Of a stretch of DNA of 64,000 nucleotides, positions 18,721 through 28,361 are shown piece after piece (position 1 is the stretch's first letter; every line of letters starts with the position of its first letter). A model generated the notes under the pieces. It ran no database searches. It was not told the origin of the DNA and worked only from the letters and a program-made list of their open reading frames with translations. This DNA is from JAABRB01 sp963735025 (GTDB lineage Bacteria > Pseudomonadota > Gammaproteobacteria > Burkholderiales > SG8-39): the NCBI GenBank assembly GCA_963735025.1, contig CAVTJG010000017.1, forward strand, positions 186,001 to 250,000, in the 5' to 3' direction. Both the position numbers and the translations under genes were made by a program.

Positions 18721-20094
18721 GTGAATTGGCGCTTCGCCAAGCTCCTCACTGCGTTCGATAGCGCGGTGTGGGGCAGTCACTTCGACGCGCTGCCAAAGGG
18801 CCGCGCGATTGTCGTTCGCCTGTCGCGGCTCGTGCTGGTGCTGGCACGCGATCTGGCACAAGGCCAGCTCACCTTGTGGTCGATGAGTCTCGTGTACACG
18901 ACGCTCCTCTCGATCGTGCCCCTCCTGGCGCTGAGCTTCTCGGTGCTCAAGGCCTTCGGCGTGTACAACCAGGTGCAACCGATGCTGCTCACTTTCCTCG
19001 AGCCCCTGGGGGAAAAGGGCATCGAGATCACCAACCGGATCATCAGCTTCATCCAGAACATGAACGTCGGCGTGCTCGGCTCGGTCGGGCTTGCGCTGCT
19101 TCTCTATACCGCGGTTTCGCTCGTCCAGAAGATCGAGGCGGCGTTCAATTTCATCTGGCACGTGCGCCGCGCGCGCGGCGTCGGCGAGCGATTCAGCCGC
19201 TACCTGAGCGCACTGCTCGTCGGGCCGATCCTCCTGTTCGCGGCACTCGGCATGACGGCTGCCTTGACGAGCTCGGCGTTGGTCCGCGAAGTCCTCGACG
19301 CACAGGCGTACGAGTGGCTGGTCGCGCAAGGCGGCCGCGTGATGCCCTACGCGCTGGTGATCGCCGCGTTCACGTTCGTCTACATCTTCATGCCCAATAC
19401 GAAGGTCCGGATCGGGCCAGCCCTTGTCGGGGGGCTCGTGGGCGGGATCCTCTGGCAATCCGCAGGCTGGGGTTTCGCGCTCTTTGCAGCAGGCTCGACG
19501 AAGTACGCCGCGATCTACTCGAGCCTCGCAATTCTCATCCTCTTCATGCTGTGGCTCTACCTGAGCTGGCTCATCCTGCTGTTCGGCGCCAGCGTCGCTT
19601 TCTACGTGCAGCACCCCGAGTATTGCGTTCAGGAGTCCGGAGAGCCGCGACTCAGCAACCGGATGCGCGAGCGCCTTGCGCTGATTTTGATGAGCCGGAT
19701 CGCCCGGCGCCACCTGGACGGTGAAAGCGCCTGGACCGCGGATGCGCTCGCGCGATCTCTGCGCGTGCCGATGCGGACGGTGGAGCTCGTGCTAGGCGGC
19801 CTCCAGGCGGGGGGCGTCATCGTTCAGACCAGCAACGAGCCGAGTGGATACGTCCCCGCGCGCGACCTCGAGACGATCGGCGCGAAGCATCTTCTCGACC
19901 TGGTGCGCCTGGCCGGCGAAGACCGGTTCCTGAGCGTCGCCGCGCTGCCCGCCCCGGAACCGGTGGAGGAAATGCTGCGGCGGATCGATGGCGCCACCGA
20001 GGCCGCGCTCGAGAACATGACCGCGAAGGATCTTGCCGGGGGACGACCCGCATCGTCAGAGGCCCAAGGGCAGACGGGCCCCCACGCAGTCTGA
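18721..20094 (+). CDS. YihY/ribonuclease-BN-like inner membrane protein
   Basis: 457 residues from the GTG at 18721, which has GAGGAGAG seven bases upstream. The frame also opens at 18655, but the extension is Arg/His-rich and lacks a ribosome site. About six transmembrane segments lie between residues 50 and 290, including the family region FNFIWHVRRARG and FIFMPNTKVRIGPA. A cytoplasmic C-terminal tail with a winged-helix-like segment (ARSLRVPMRTVELVLGGLQAGGVI) follows. The RNase BN name is historical; the biochemical role of YihY proteins is not settled. Confidence 0.88.
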   Translation: MNWRFAKLLTAFDSAVWGSHFDALPKGRAIVVRLSRLVLVLARDLAQGQLTLWSMSLVYTTLLSIVPLLALSFSVLKAFGVYNQVQPMLLTFLEPLGEKGIEITNRIISFIQNMNVGVLGSVGLALLLYTAVSLVQKIEAAFNFIWHVRRARGVGERFSRYLSALLVGPILLFAALGMTAALTSSALVREVLDAQAYEWLVAQGGRVMPYALVIAAFTFVYIFMPNTKVRIGPALVGGLVGGILWQSAGWGFALFAAGSTKYAAIYSSLAILILFMLWLYLSWLILLFGASVAFYVQHPEYCVQESGEPRLSNRMRERLALILMSRIARRHLDGESAWTADALARSLRVPMRTVELVLGGLQAGGVIVQTSNEPSGYVPARDLETIGAKHLLDLVRLAGEDRFLSVAALPAPEPVEEMLRRIDGATEAALENMTAKDLAGGRPASSEAQGQTGPHAV

Positions 20095-20155
20095 ATTCCG
20101 AAACGCCCCTCGCAGGCTTGCTGCGATGAGCGCGCTATCCGGTGAGCTGACAGTC

Positions 20156-20581
20156 TCAACAATTCGACCAGTTGGGGGTGTAGATGCACCCCGATCCGTC
20201 GCCGCCGACCGAGTACCCGCCTGAGGCATCGCTCCCGCGATAGTGCCATTGGCCGCCCTGCCCTCCGTTGTAGCCATAGGCCTGACCGGCGCCGCCGGAC
20301 GATCGACCGGCGTATCCATAGCCCTGTGGAGCCGACTGGGAGCATGCCACCTGTCCGCTCTCCACATGCTTGATGCAGCCGCCCCCGACGAGATAGTGTC
20401 CACGCACCGGCACTTGCCCCGTCATTCTGTAAAGCACAACAAGCTGCGGCCTCGACAGCTCGGCGCCATTCATGAAAACGCCGGTCCCCGATGAGCCTGC
20501 ATACGCTGCGGTGGTAAAGAGGGCCACGGCGATCAGGGCGGCAATGGTCAGCACTTTCAGATCGTCCATTCTTTTCAGCAT
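20156..20581 (-). CDS. Exported Gly/Tyr-rich hypothetical protein
   Basis: 141 residues from the ATG at 20581, preceded by AAAGGAGAAGCGACG. It has a Sec signal peptide (VLTIAALIAVALFTTAAYA). A short conserved-looking part follows (ELSRPQLVVLYRMTG, then VRGHYLVGGGCI). The C-terminal half is rich in Gly, Tyr and Ser and ends in YTPNWSNC. Three cysteines in the mature part allow one disulfide plus one free thiol. No family recognised. Convergent with the YihY gene. Confidence 0.65.
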   Translation of the reverse strand: MLKRMDDLKVLTIAALIAVALFTTAAYAGSSGTGVFMNGAELSRPQLVVLYRMTGQVPVRGHYLVGGGCIKHVESGQVACSQSAPQGYGYAGRSSGGAGQAYGYNGGQGGQWHYRGSDASGGYSVGGDGSGCIYTPNWSNC

Positions 20582-20864
20582 CGTCGCTTCTCCTTTGGTC
20601 AGTGCCGTTCGTCGTTCGACACGAGTCCACTCTAGGAGATCGGGGCCACGGGTTCGATGCCCCTTCCCACTCGCAGTTTGTGTCGGATGCACATTCGGGC
20701 GCCCAGATCCCGCAGCGGCGTGCAATCGGTCACATACTCCTGTGTTCAGGCGACCCGGACCTGATCGAAGGCACTGGTTGTATCGGCGGTATCCGTGTGG
20801 CAGTGTTCACGCTGCCCGGCGCGGCGCATCGCGCCGGCGACGGAACAGGTGCGGGAGGACAGAT

Positions 20865-21746
20865 ATGCAGCGTTTGCGGCTAGGCTGGATCGGGGTCGGC
20901 AAGATGGGGACCCCGCTTTGTTCCAACCTGCTCAAGGCGGGATTCGATCTCGGCGTGGTCGACACCGATCCGGCACGCGTGGCGGAAATGACTGCCAAGG
21001 GCGCGCGGAGCTTTCCGGACGCCGCCACGCTTGCCCGCGGCTCGGACGTCACGTTTTCGATGGTGCCGAACGACGACGTTCTCCTCTCCATCGTTGCAGG
21101 CGAGCACGGCGTCGCGCGCGGAATCGGTCCCGGAAAGATCTACGTCGACCTCAGCACAGTCTCCCCGGCACGGTCCGAAAAGGTTGCCGAGCTCCTCGCG
21201 CCGACCGGTGCGCAGTACCTTCGCTCCCCGGTGTCGGGAAGCACTGCGAATGCAGCGGCAGGATCGCTCGCGCTGTATTGCTCGGGCCCCAGGGAAGCCT
21301 TCGAGGCGGTGCGCCCCGCGCTCGAGTGCATGGGATCCAAATTGACGTACTGCGGCGCCGGCGAGGAAGCGCGCGTCCTCAAGCTGGTGATCAACATGAT
21401 CGTCTGCATGACGCCCGCCATCGTCGGGGAGGCACTCTCGCTCGGCGCGAAGAGCGGCCTCGACTGGTCGCAGATGATCGACGCGATCGGGCAAAGCGTG
21501 GCCGCTTCGCCGGTGATCGGCTACAAAGCCGACATGATGAAGCGGCGCGACTGGACACCGATGGCCACCATCGACCTGGTGGCGAAGGATCTGGACCTGG
21601 CCCTCGAGTGGGGTCGCCTCCGCGACGCACCGATGCCCCTCACCGCTGCGGTTCTTCAATTCAACAGGTCATTTCAGGAGCGCGGCGACGGAGAGCTCGA
21701 CTTCTTTAGTGTCCTCACTTGGCCCGAGCGGATTTCGAGGGGTTGA
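20865..21746 (+). CDS. NAD(P)-dependent beta-hydroxyacid dehydrogenase (3-hydroxyisobutyrate dehydrogenase family)
   Basis: 293 residues. The start is the ATG at 20865 with GGGAGG eight bases upstream. The Rossmann motif GWIGVGKMG lies at the N-terminus. YVDLSTVSP and the substrate-site segment SPVSGSTANAAAGSL follow, then a catalytic-lysine helix (ARVLKLVINMIV). Related enzymes include 3-hydroxyisobutyrate, tartronate-semialdehyde and glyoxylate/succinate-semialdehyde reductases; the sequence does not let me choose. Stand-alone gene. Confidence 0.85.
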   Translation: MQRLRLGWIGVGKMGTPLCSNLLKAGFDLGVVDTDPARVAEMTAKGARSFPDAATLARGSDVTFSMVPNDDVLLSIVAGEHGVARGIGPGKIYVDLSTVSPARSEKVAELLAPTGAQYLRSPVSGSTANAAAGSLALYCSGPREAFEAVRPALECMGSKLTYCGAGEEARVLKLVINMIVCMTPAIVGEALSLGAKSGLDWSQMIDAIGQSVAASPVIGYKADMMKRRDWTPMATIDLVAKDLDLALEWGRLRDAPMPLTAAVLQFNRSFQERGDGELDFFSVLTWPERISRG

Positions 21747-21837
21747 ATCTCAACGATGCTGACGTTCCCGATATTATTTGGCGCCAGAGCGGGCGCACTA
21801 CCATTCTTGGTTTACAACTAGCCGGACTCGAAAAGCG

Positions 21838-22211
21838 ATGACCACAAACACTGAAGCGGAGATTCTCGGGCTCGAGGCGGAACGATGCGCCGCGATGCTT
21901 TCGGGTGACGAACCGGCGATGCGTCGCCTGTTTCACGAGGACATGATCTTCACCCACTCGTCAGGCCTCGCGGAGACCAAGTCGAGCTTCATCGGATCGA
22001 TCTCGAGCGGGAAGTTCGACTACAAGCAAATCGAGCAATCGAAGGAGCGGGTCCGTCTTTACGGCGATACCGCGCTGGTGAGCGGGCAAGCTGAAATCGA
22101 CATCGATGTCGACGGCGTGCCCCGCAAACTGAATCTCTGCTATCTCGCCGCCTGGACTCGTACCCGGGCGGGCTGGAAATTCGTCGCGTGGCAATCGGCC
22201 AGCATTCCCGC

Positions 22212-22215
<4 letters not shown>
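21838..22215 (+). CDS. SnoaL/NTF2-like (DUF4440) small protein
   Basis: 125 residues from the ATG at 21838. Typical NTF2-like cone fold signature: an N-terminal helix (EAEILGLEAERCAAML), the FHEDMIFTHSSG strand, KERVRLYGDTALVSGQ, and a C-terminal WKFVAWQSASIP. Members may be enzymes, such as ketosteroid-isomerase-like proteins, or binding proteins. No specific function can be assigned. It overlaps the asnS start by four bases (GTGA), suggesting co-translation. Confidence 0.8.
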
Positions 22216-23612
<1,397 letters not shown>

Positions 23613-23754
23613 ATATCGCGCCCCCGGCGCGACAAGGCGCAATCCGCCAGCTCGCCCAGAAAATGGAAGGGGCAGCACGGGCACTCGTGATGCATTCCGC
23701 ATTTTTCATGACAATGGCATTGCACGCGGGTAGGCTGCGCGCCCACCCTCCAGA

Positions 23755-23840
23755 TCGAGTGAAAAGGCAAACCCGGCGTGAGCCGGGGGCGCAAAGTTAC
23801 CGGTCTGCGGAGGCACGCAGACGGCGGAGCTGCCACGGCG
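23755..23840 (+). promoter_or_regulatory. Cyclic-di-GMP-I (GEMM) riboswitch
   Basis: The conserved landmarks are all present and in order: AAAAGGCAAACC at 23762, a P2-like stem CCCGGC-GTGA-GCCGGG closed by a GNRA tetraloop, then the invariant GCAAAG with its preceding GGGC. A second arm follows, with ACCGGTCTGCG pairing toward CGCAGACGGC, and a closing AGCTGCC. The 5' GGCA and 3' TGCC close the first helix. It lies about 140 bases upstream of the protease ATG at 23980. Whether c-di-GMP turns expression on or off cannot be told without resolving the expression platform. Confidence 0.85.
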
Positions 23841-23979
23841 CGGATGATCCCAGCCGCGCGACCTTGCGGGCGCGTAATCGGCACCTGTAGGCCAAGCAGC
23901 TCCGGCGTACGGCGCGGGAGCGCGAGCCCCCCTCTTCGGACCGCACATAACAACGTCAAGACGTTCGAAGGAGGCTGTC

Positions 23980-25863
23980 ATGTCCGCATCCGCCATTCGC
24001 CGGCCGGGGCACAATTTGCATTCGAGCGCAGGAGAACGCTGCGCGCGGCACTTGGCGTCGATCCTTGCCGCCATCTGCGTAGCCTGCGCGACGACGGTCT
24101 CACCGGGTATCGCGACCGCACAAGGAAGTTCAGGCCCGAATCTGGAACGTCCGGTTCGCGGCTACGCGAAAGCGCGGGTGCTCATTCAGACTCGCGCCGG
24201 TCTTTCCGACCGGGAGCTCGAGAGGATTCTCGCCAAACACGGCGGAAAGAAGAAGCACTACATCCGGCAGATTCGTGTCCATATCGTCGAGCTTCCTCCG
24301 AACGCTGCCGAGCTCGCCGTGGCGCGTGAGCTGCGCCGTGAGCCGCTCATCAAGTTTACCGAGCTCGACATGTCGATCGCTCCGGCACTTGTCCCCAACG
24401 ACACGTTCTACCCACAGGCCTGGCATCTTCCGAAAATCAACGCACCCCAGGCGTGGGACACGTCGACCGGTGCAGGCATCGTCGTGGCGATTCTCGACAC
24501 CGGGGTGAACGTCGCCCACCCCGACTTGGCAGGAAAAATCGTAGCCGGCTGGAACGTGTTCGACAACAACCCGGATACGACTGACGTGTACGGGCACGGC
24601 ACCAAGGTCGCGGGTACGGCCATCGCCACGGGCAACAACGGTGTTGGCGTAACTGGCGTCGGCTATGCCGCCAGGGTCATGCCGATCCGGATTTCGGACC
24701 TGAGCGGCTATGCCTACTTCAGCGACATGGCGGAGGGCGTCACCTGGGCGGCAGACCACGGCGCGCGTGTGGCGAACATCAGCTACCAGGGTGCGGCCGG
24801 AAGCCTATCCGTGCAAAGCGCGGCGCAGTACCTGCGCTCGAAGGGAGGCGTTCTGGTGGTCAGCGCCGGCAATACGGGCGGTGTGCAGGAAATCGCACCG
24901 AACGCCAATGTGATCGTAGTGTCCGCGACCGACAGCGCCGATCAGCGTCCGAGCTGGTCGAGCTACGGGAGCTACGTCGATATCGCCGCACCGGGCGTGA
25001 ATATCATGACCACCACGAGCAACGGCGGGTACGCGGGCTTCTCTGGAACATCGGCCGCGGCTCCTGTGGTCGCAGGAACTTACGCGCTGATGATGGCCGC
25101 GAACCCCGGCTTGGGACCTTACGCGCTGGACCAGGCGCTGGTCGCCACTGCGACGGACCTGGGAGCGGCAGGCAAGGATGATTATTTCGGTGCGGGCCGC
25201 GTCGATGCGGCGAGTGCGGTCGCCGCGTCCGCTCAGGGCTCCACGGGTGACTCGATCGCCCCCGCCGTCGCCATCCAGGCCCCGACCGCGGGCAGCAAGG
25301 TGAGCGGCGTCGTGGCGGTTGACGTGACCGCGACGGACAACGTCGCGGTTGCGCGCGTGGACCTCTACACCGACGGCAGCCTCGTCGCGACGGACGTCAA
25401 CGCCCCCTATGCGTTTGCCTGGGATACTTCCGGGCTGAGCGACGGGGAATACACGCTCATCGCGCGCGCCGTTGACGCGTCCAATAACCAGGCGAATTCG
25501 GCGGGCGTCAAGGTGACGGTGGGCAATGACACGACACCGCCCAGCGTGACGATCAGCCCGCCGTCCGGCACGCAGGTCACAGGCGTCGTGAACGTCCTGG
25601 TGAGCGCCACCGACAACCAGAAAGTCACCGGAATCTCGCTGCTGATCGACGGACGGGAGGTCGCAAAAAGCGACGGCGCAAGCCTTTCGTACGCCTGGGA
25701 CACCAGCGCCGGCGCGAAGGGTGGCAAGGGCGGCGGCAAAGGGGGTGGAGGCGGCAAGAAAGGCGCGGCCAGCACGGCGGGCGGAACGTCGAGCCTCACT
25801 GCGCGAGCAACGGACCCTGCCGGGAACGTCGGGACGGCGTCATCCATCGTGACGCGGTATTGA
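23980..25863 (+). CDS. Secreted subtilisin-like serine protease with Ig-like C-terminal domains
   Basis: 627 residues. A signal peptide (residues about 20-48) is followed by an I9-like propeptide (GYAKARVLIQTRAGL to about 130). The S8 peptidase domain has the triad Asp173 (ILDTGVNVAHPD), His206 (YGHGTKVAGT) and Ser358 (GFSGTSAAAP). Two Ig-like repeats start at about 425 and 515 (each with PTAGSKVSG or PSGTQVTG, VSATDN and YAWDTS). The last one is interrupted by a Gly/Lys-rich insert of about 30 residues. RBS GAAGGAGG. The upstream GEMM riboswitch indicates control by cyclic di-GMP, and so a role tied to biofilm or surface lifestyle. Confidence 0.92.
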   Translation: MSASAIRRPGHNLHSSAGERCARHLASILAAICVACATTVSPGIATAQGSSGPNLERPVRGYAKARVLIQTRAGLSDRELERILAKHGGKKKHYIRQIRVHIVELPPNAAELAVARELRREPLIKFTELDMSIAPALVPNDTFYPQAWHLPKINAPQAWDTSTGAGIVVAILDTGVNVAHPDLAGKIVAGWNVFDNNPDTTDVYGHGTKVAGTAIATGNNGVGVTGVGYAARVMPIRISDLSGYAYFSDMAEGVTWAADHGARVANISYQGAAGSLSVQSAAQYLRSKGGVLVVSAGNTGGVQEIAPNANVIVVSATDSADQRPSWSSYGSYVDIAAPGVNIMTTTSNGGYAGFSGTSAAAPVVAGTYALMMAANPGLGPYALDQALVATATDLGAAGKDDYFGAGRVDAASAVAASAQGSTGDSIAPAVAIQAPTAGSKVSGVVAVDVTATDNVAVARVDLYTDGSLVATDVNAPYAFAWDTSGLSDGEYTLIARAVDASNNQANSAGVKVTVGNDTTPPSVTISPPSGTQVTGVVNVLVSATDNQKVTGISLLIDGREVAKSDGASLSYAWDTSAGAKGGKGGGKGGGGGKKGAASTAGGTSSLTARATDPAGNVGTASSIVTRY

Positions 25864-25909
25864 GCGTCCCGATACCATTCGCGAGTCACGTTGACGTGTC
25901 GCTCAATGC

Positions 25910-25941
25910 AAACAGCCGCCCGCGGGCGGCTGTTTGTTTTT
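25910..25941. terminator. Rho-independent terminator between protease and PEP-CTERM gene
   Basis: A perfect palindrome (AAACAGCCGCCCG and its complement, 25910-25935) followed by a T-rich tail (25936-25941) on the plus strand. The minus strand has fewer T residues after the stem, so it mainly ends the protease transcript. It probably serves both convergent genes. Confidence 0.85.
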
Positions 25942-25954
25942 CCTCACTAGCAAG

Positions 25955-26659
25955 TTATCCGCGATAGCGACGACGCAAGCCGAGCGCGGCGAGCGCACTG
26001 CCAAGCAGGAGAATCGTTCCGGGTTCGGGAACCCCCGTCGGAGGGCCGCCTCCCCCTTCGCCGGGAGCGATCCATCCGCTCCTTCCCGGACCACCTTCAG
26101 TGGCTGGCGGTAACCCTTGCACGTGAGCCAGCGAGTACTGTGGAACGTTCTCGCCGTTCGCGTCGCTCAGAAACTGGAAATCACCTATGCTGAGCGATCC
26201 GCCGGCACCGTTGGGGCCGTAGAGGAGGAACGTTTCGAACTCGTCCGTTCCGTCAAATCGGCCGAGCCCGCTCGACTCCTGGAATCCGAACTCAAAATCG
26301 AATGTCAGCCCCTGGCCGGTGATGCTGCCTTTTGTCGTGGTCGGCAACGCCGCTCCGTTGGTGGTCGAGCTGCTGAAATTCAGCAGATCGAGGTTCAACG
26401 CGGGATTGAAGTTGAATTTTACGGTGGAGATGAACTCCGAAGAAGTCTCGAGACTGGCATTGAGCGTGAGCCACACACCAAGCGGGTCCGAATCGTCGAA
26501 GGTGGCCGTGAGCCACGGCGCCGAGCTGGTAGGCGTGTCCCCCGTATAGACACTGCCGTAGCTGAGCGACCATATGGCAGCTCTCGCGGGCGTGCCGATT
26601 AGAATCGCCCCGAGCGCCGCCGCGCTGATGAGGACTCGAACTGCGTTTTTCATATTCAT
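25955..26659 (-). CDS. PEP-CTERM sorting domain-containing exported protein
   Basis: 234 residues from the ATG at 26659 (an in-frame ATG at 26653 is also possible). The N-terminal signal peptide ends at about TPARA. The body is beta-rich and Gly/Ser-rich without a recognised enzyme domain. The C-terminus is the tripartite PEP-CTERM signal: VPEPGT, a hydrophobic segment (ILLLGSALAALGL) and a basic end RRRYRG. Such proteins are processed by exosortase (EpsH/XrtA) and go to the exopolysaccharide matrix. No exosortase gene is in the window. Confidence 0.9.
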   Translation of the reverse strand: MNMKNAVRVLISAAALGAILIGTPARAAIWSLSYGSVYTGDTPTSSAPWLTATFDDSDPLGVWLTLNASLETSSEFISTVKFNFNPALNLDLLNFSSSTTNGAALPTTTKGSITGQGLTFDFEFGFQESSGLGRFDGTDEFETFLLYGPNGAGGSLSIGDFQFLSDANGENVPQYSLAHVQGLPPATEGGPGRSGWIAPGEGGGGPPTGVPEPGTILLLGSALAALGLRRRYRG

Positions 26660-26689
26660 GGTTTCCAAGGACCTGTTCCCTACTGTCAA

Positions 26690-26706
26690 AGCAAGTCCCG
26701 TGCTAA
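26690..26706 (-). promoter_or_regulatory. Candidate sigma54 (-24/-12) promoter of the PEP-CTERM gene
   Basis: On the minus strand the sequence TTAGCACGGGACTTGCT matches the sigma54 consensus TTGGCACGNNNNTTGCW, with one change in the -24 GG. It lies about 30 bases upstream of the ATG, giving a start site and ribosome site at sensible distances. PEP-CTERM genes in several betaproteobacteria are known or predicted to use RpoN with the PrsK/PrsR system. Confidence 0.65.
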
Positions 26707-26903
26707 GTCTATTTTTCGCTTATTTTCATACAGTTAAATATGCATGAGCGATGGTCTAAATCCGGCTAGTAAACTTTGTCGACGGTCCAGATTATCGAGC
26801 TTCCAACCGCGCCCTCAGCGGGACGCTCGCCAGGTGGTTCGAGGGCGATGTCCTGTCGCCCCCACACCCCATACGTCGATCCACGCGGGGTCCTTGACCT
26901 CCC
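26707..26903. other. Intergenic region, AT-rich near the PEP-CTERM promoter
   Basis: No gene recognised. The first 60 bases are AT-rich compared with the rest of the window, as expected upstream of a regulated promoter (possible activator site). The remainder shows no coding signal I can support. Confidence 0.45.
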
Positions 26904-27260
26904 CTACCGCAAGGTATGCGGGTCGCTCATCGCCCGCATCTCCTCCATGGCCGCTTCCAGCTCGACGACCCGCTGCTGAAATAGCGCGTTTTGCTGGCGC
27001 AAATTGCGGTTCTCCGCATCCAGCGTACTGATCCATTGCCGGGCACGGAGAGATTCGTCGGTTTCGAGCTCCAGCCTGCGCAACGCCGTCCGGATCCGCG
27101 CGAGATCATTGTTTTGCCGCGCGAGCTCAAGATAGATTCGACCGCACCCGAGGTACGCCGAGGGACCGAGAGCCCCATAGGGCGCCACGTATTGCGCGGT
27201 GGCGCTTGCGCAGGACAGGGTCAATGCCAACGCGCAGGCTGCAGTTCCATATCCGGGCAT
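26904..27260 (-). CDS. Exported coiled-coil hypothetical protein
   Basis: 118 residues. Signal peptide (ACALALTLSCASATAQ), then a short Tyr/Gly segment with one Cys. A long heptad-like helix rich in Leu, Glu and Arg fills the rest (LARQNNDLARIRTALRRLE, NRNLRQQNALFQQRVVELE). This suggests a small periplasmic coiled coil. ATG at 27260 with GGAGAA upstream. No family recognised. Confidence 0.65.
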   Translation of the reverse strand: MPGYGTAACALALTLSCASATAQYVAPYGALGPSAYLGCGRIYLELARQNNDLARIRTALRRLELETDESLRARQWISTLDAENRNLRQQNALFQQRVVELEAAMEEMRAMSDPHTLR

Positions 27261-27420
27261 GCTGCGTTCTCCGGTCCAAATTCTTCAGATCATAGACGCA
27301 CAAGCCGCGGTTTGCCGCAGTCCATTCGCCATCCGATGTGGCGCGTCACACCATTCGCAGGCCTTTCCAATATGATTGTCCATCGATGCGGTAGCCCTCC
27401 GCACTGTTTAAGGTCAAACC

Positions 27421-28266
27421 ATGCGAATCGCCATATTGGGCGCAACCGGCGTTCTCGGCCGACCGGTGGTTACGAGACTGCTCGATCGCGGCCACGAAGT
27501 CGTCGCCGTCGTACGCGATCCAGGTAAGCTCGCGACGCATCCGCGCGTGCACGCCGTGCGCGGAGACATCCTCGATGCCGCGACGCTCGGTGCGCCGCTC
27601 GCGGGGTGCGACGCGGTCCTTCATCTCGCCACGGTCATACCCAGAACCGGCGCGTGGTCGGACTGGTCCGCGAATGATCGAGTGCGCGGCGAAGGAACAC
27701 GCAATCTCCTCGCTGCGGCGCGCACTCATGATCGGCCGCGCTACATCCAGCAGAGTGTCGCGATGCTGCTCGTCGGCCCGCGCGACGTGGTCGCCGACGA
27801 GGACGCGCCGCTCCGCCCGAGTCCCCGCCTCGCGTCCGCGCGCGACATGGAGCATGCCGTGCGCGCGAGCGACCTGCCCTGGGTGATCCTGCGAGGGGGG
27901 GCCTTTTACGGGTACGGCAGCGGCCGGATGGAGTACCTGAACCAGCTCGCTCGCGACGGGCAGCTCGCAGTGCCGGGAGACGGCGGAGATTACATCTCGC
28001 TCGTTCACGTCGAGGACATGGTCGATGCGGTGGTGCGCGCCGCCGAGTCCGATCTCGAGGTGGAGATTCTCAATATTGTCGACGACTACCCGGTCACCTA
28101 CCGGGAACTCTACGAGTTCGTGGCGAGCGCGAACTCTGCGCCACCCCCGACGTCCGACGGACCACCGCTACTGCCCAGCTTTCGCGTCGGCAATGAACGT
28201 GCACGCCGGGTGCTCGGATGGCGGCCGCGATACCCGGATTTCCGCGCGGGCTGGACGACCGACTGA
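27421..28266 (+). CDS. NAD(P)-binding SDR, NAD-dependent epimerase-like
   Basis: 281 residues. Atypical/extended SDR with N-terminal GATGVLG (residues 7-13). The acidic residue pairing and the HLATVIPRTGAW segment resemble NAD(P)H-binding epimerase-like proteins. The canonical YxxxK is not obvious, so the protein may act as a reductase of unusual type or be regulatory. It is followed after 95 bases by the binding-protein gene on the same strand. Confidence 0.75.
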   Translation: MRIAILGATGVLGRPVVTRLLDRGHEVVAVVRDPGKLATHPRVHAVRGDILDAATLGAPLAGCDAVLHLATVIPRTGAWSDWSANDRVRGEGTRNLLAAARTHDRPRYIQQSVAMLLVGPRDVVADEDAPLRPSPRLASARDMEHAVRASDLPWVILRGGAFYGYGSGRMEYLNQLARDGQLAVPGDGGDYISLVHVEDMVDAVVRAAESDLEVEILNIVDDYPVTYRELYEFVASANSAPPPTSDGPPLLPSFRVGNERARRVLGWRPRYPDFRAGWTTD

Positions 28267-28361
28267 GCACGCCAGATTGCCCCGCGCGCTATGCTCGCCA
28301 TCCTTCGTGCACGCACGCCGGTCTGGATCGACGCAGTGCACCGAATGACCGAGGAGAACCC

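Noticed and set aside
18460..19713. Minus-strand open frame of 417 codons
   Set aside because: It is the antisense shadow of the YihY gene: His/Glu/Arg-rich, no domain, no ribosome site. GC-rich genes commonly leave such frames open.
26744..27036. Short frames on both strands between the PEP-CTERM and coiled-coil genes
   Set aside because: No ribosome site, low-complexity composition, and overlap with the supported gene at 26904-27260.
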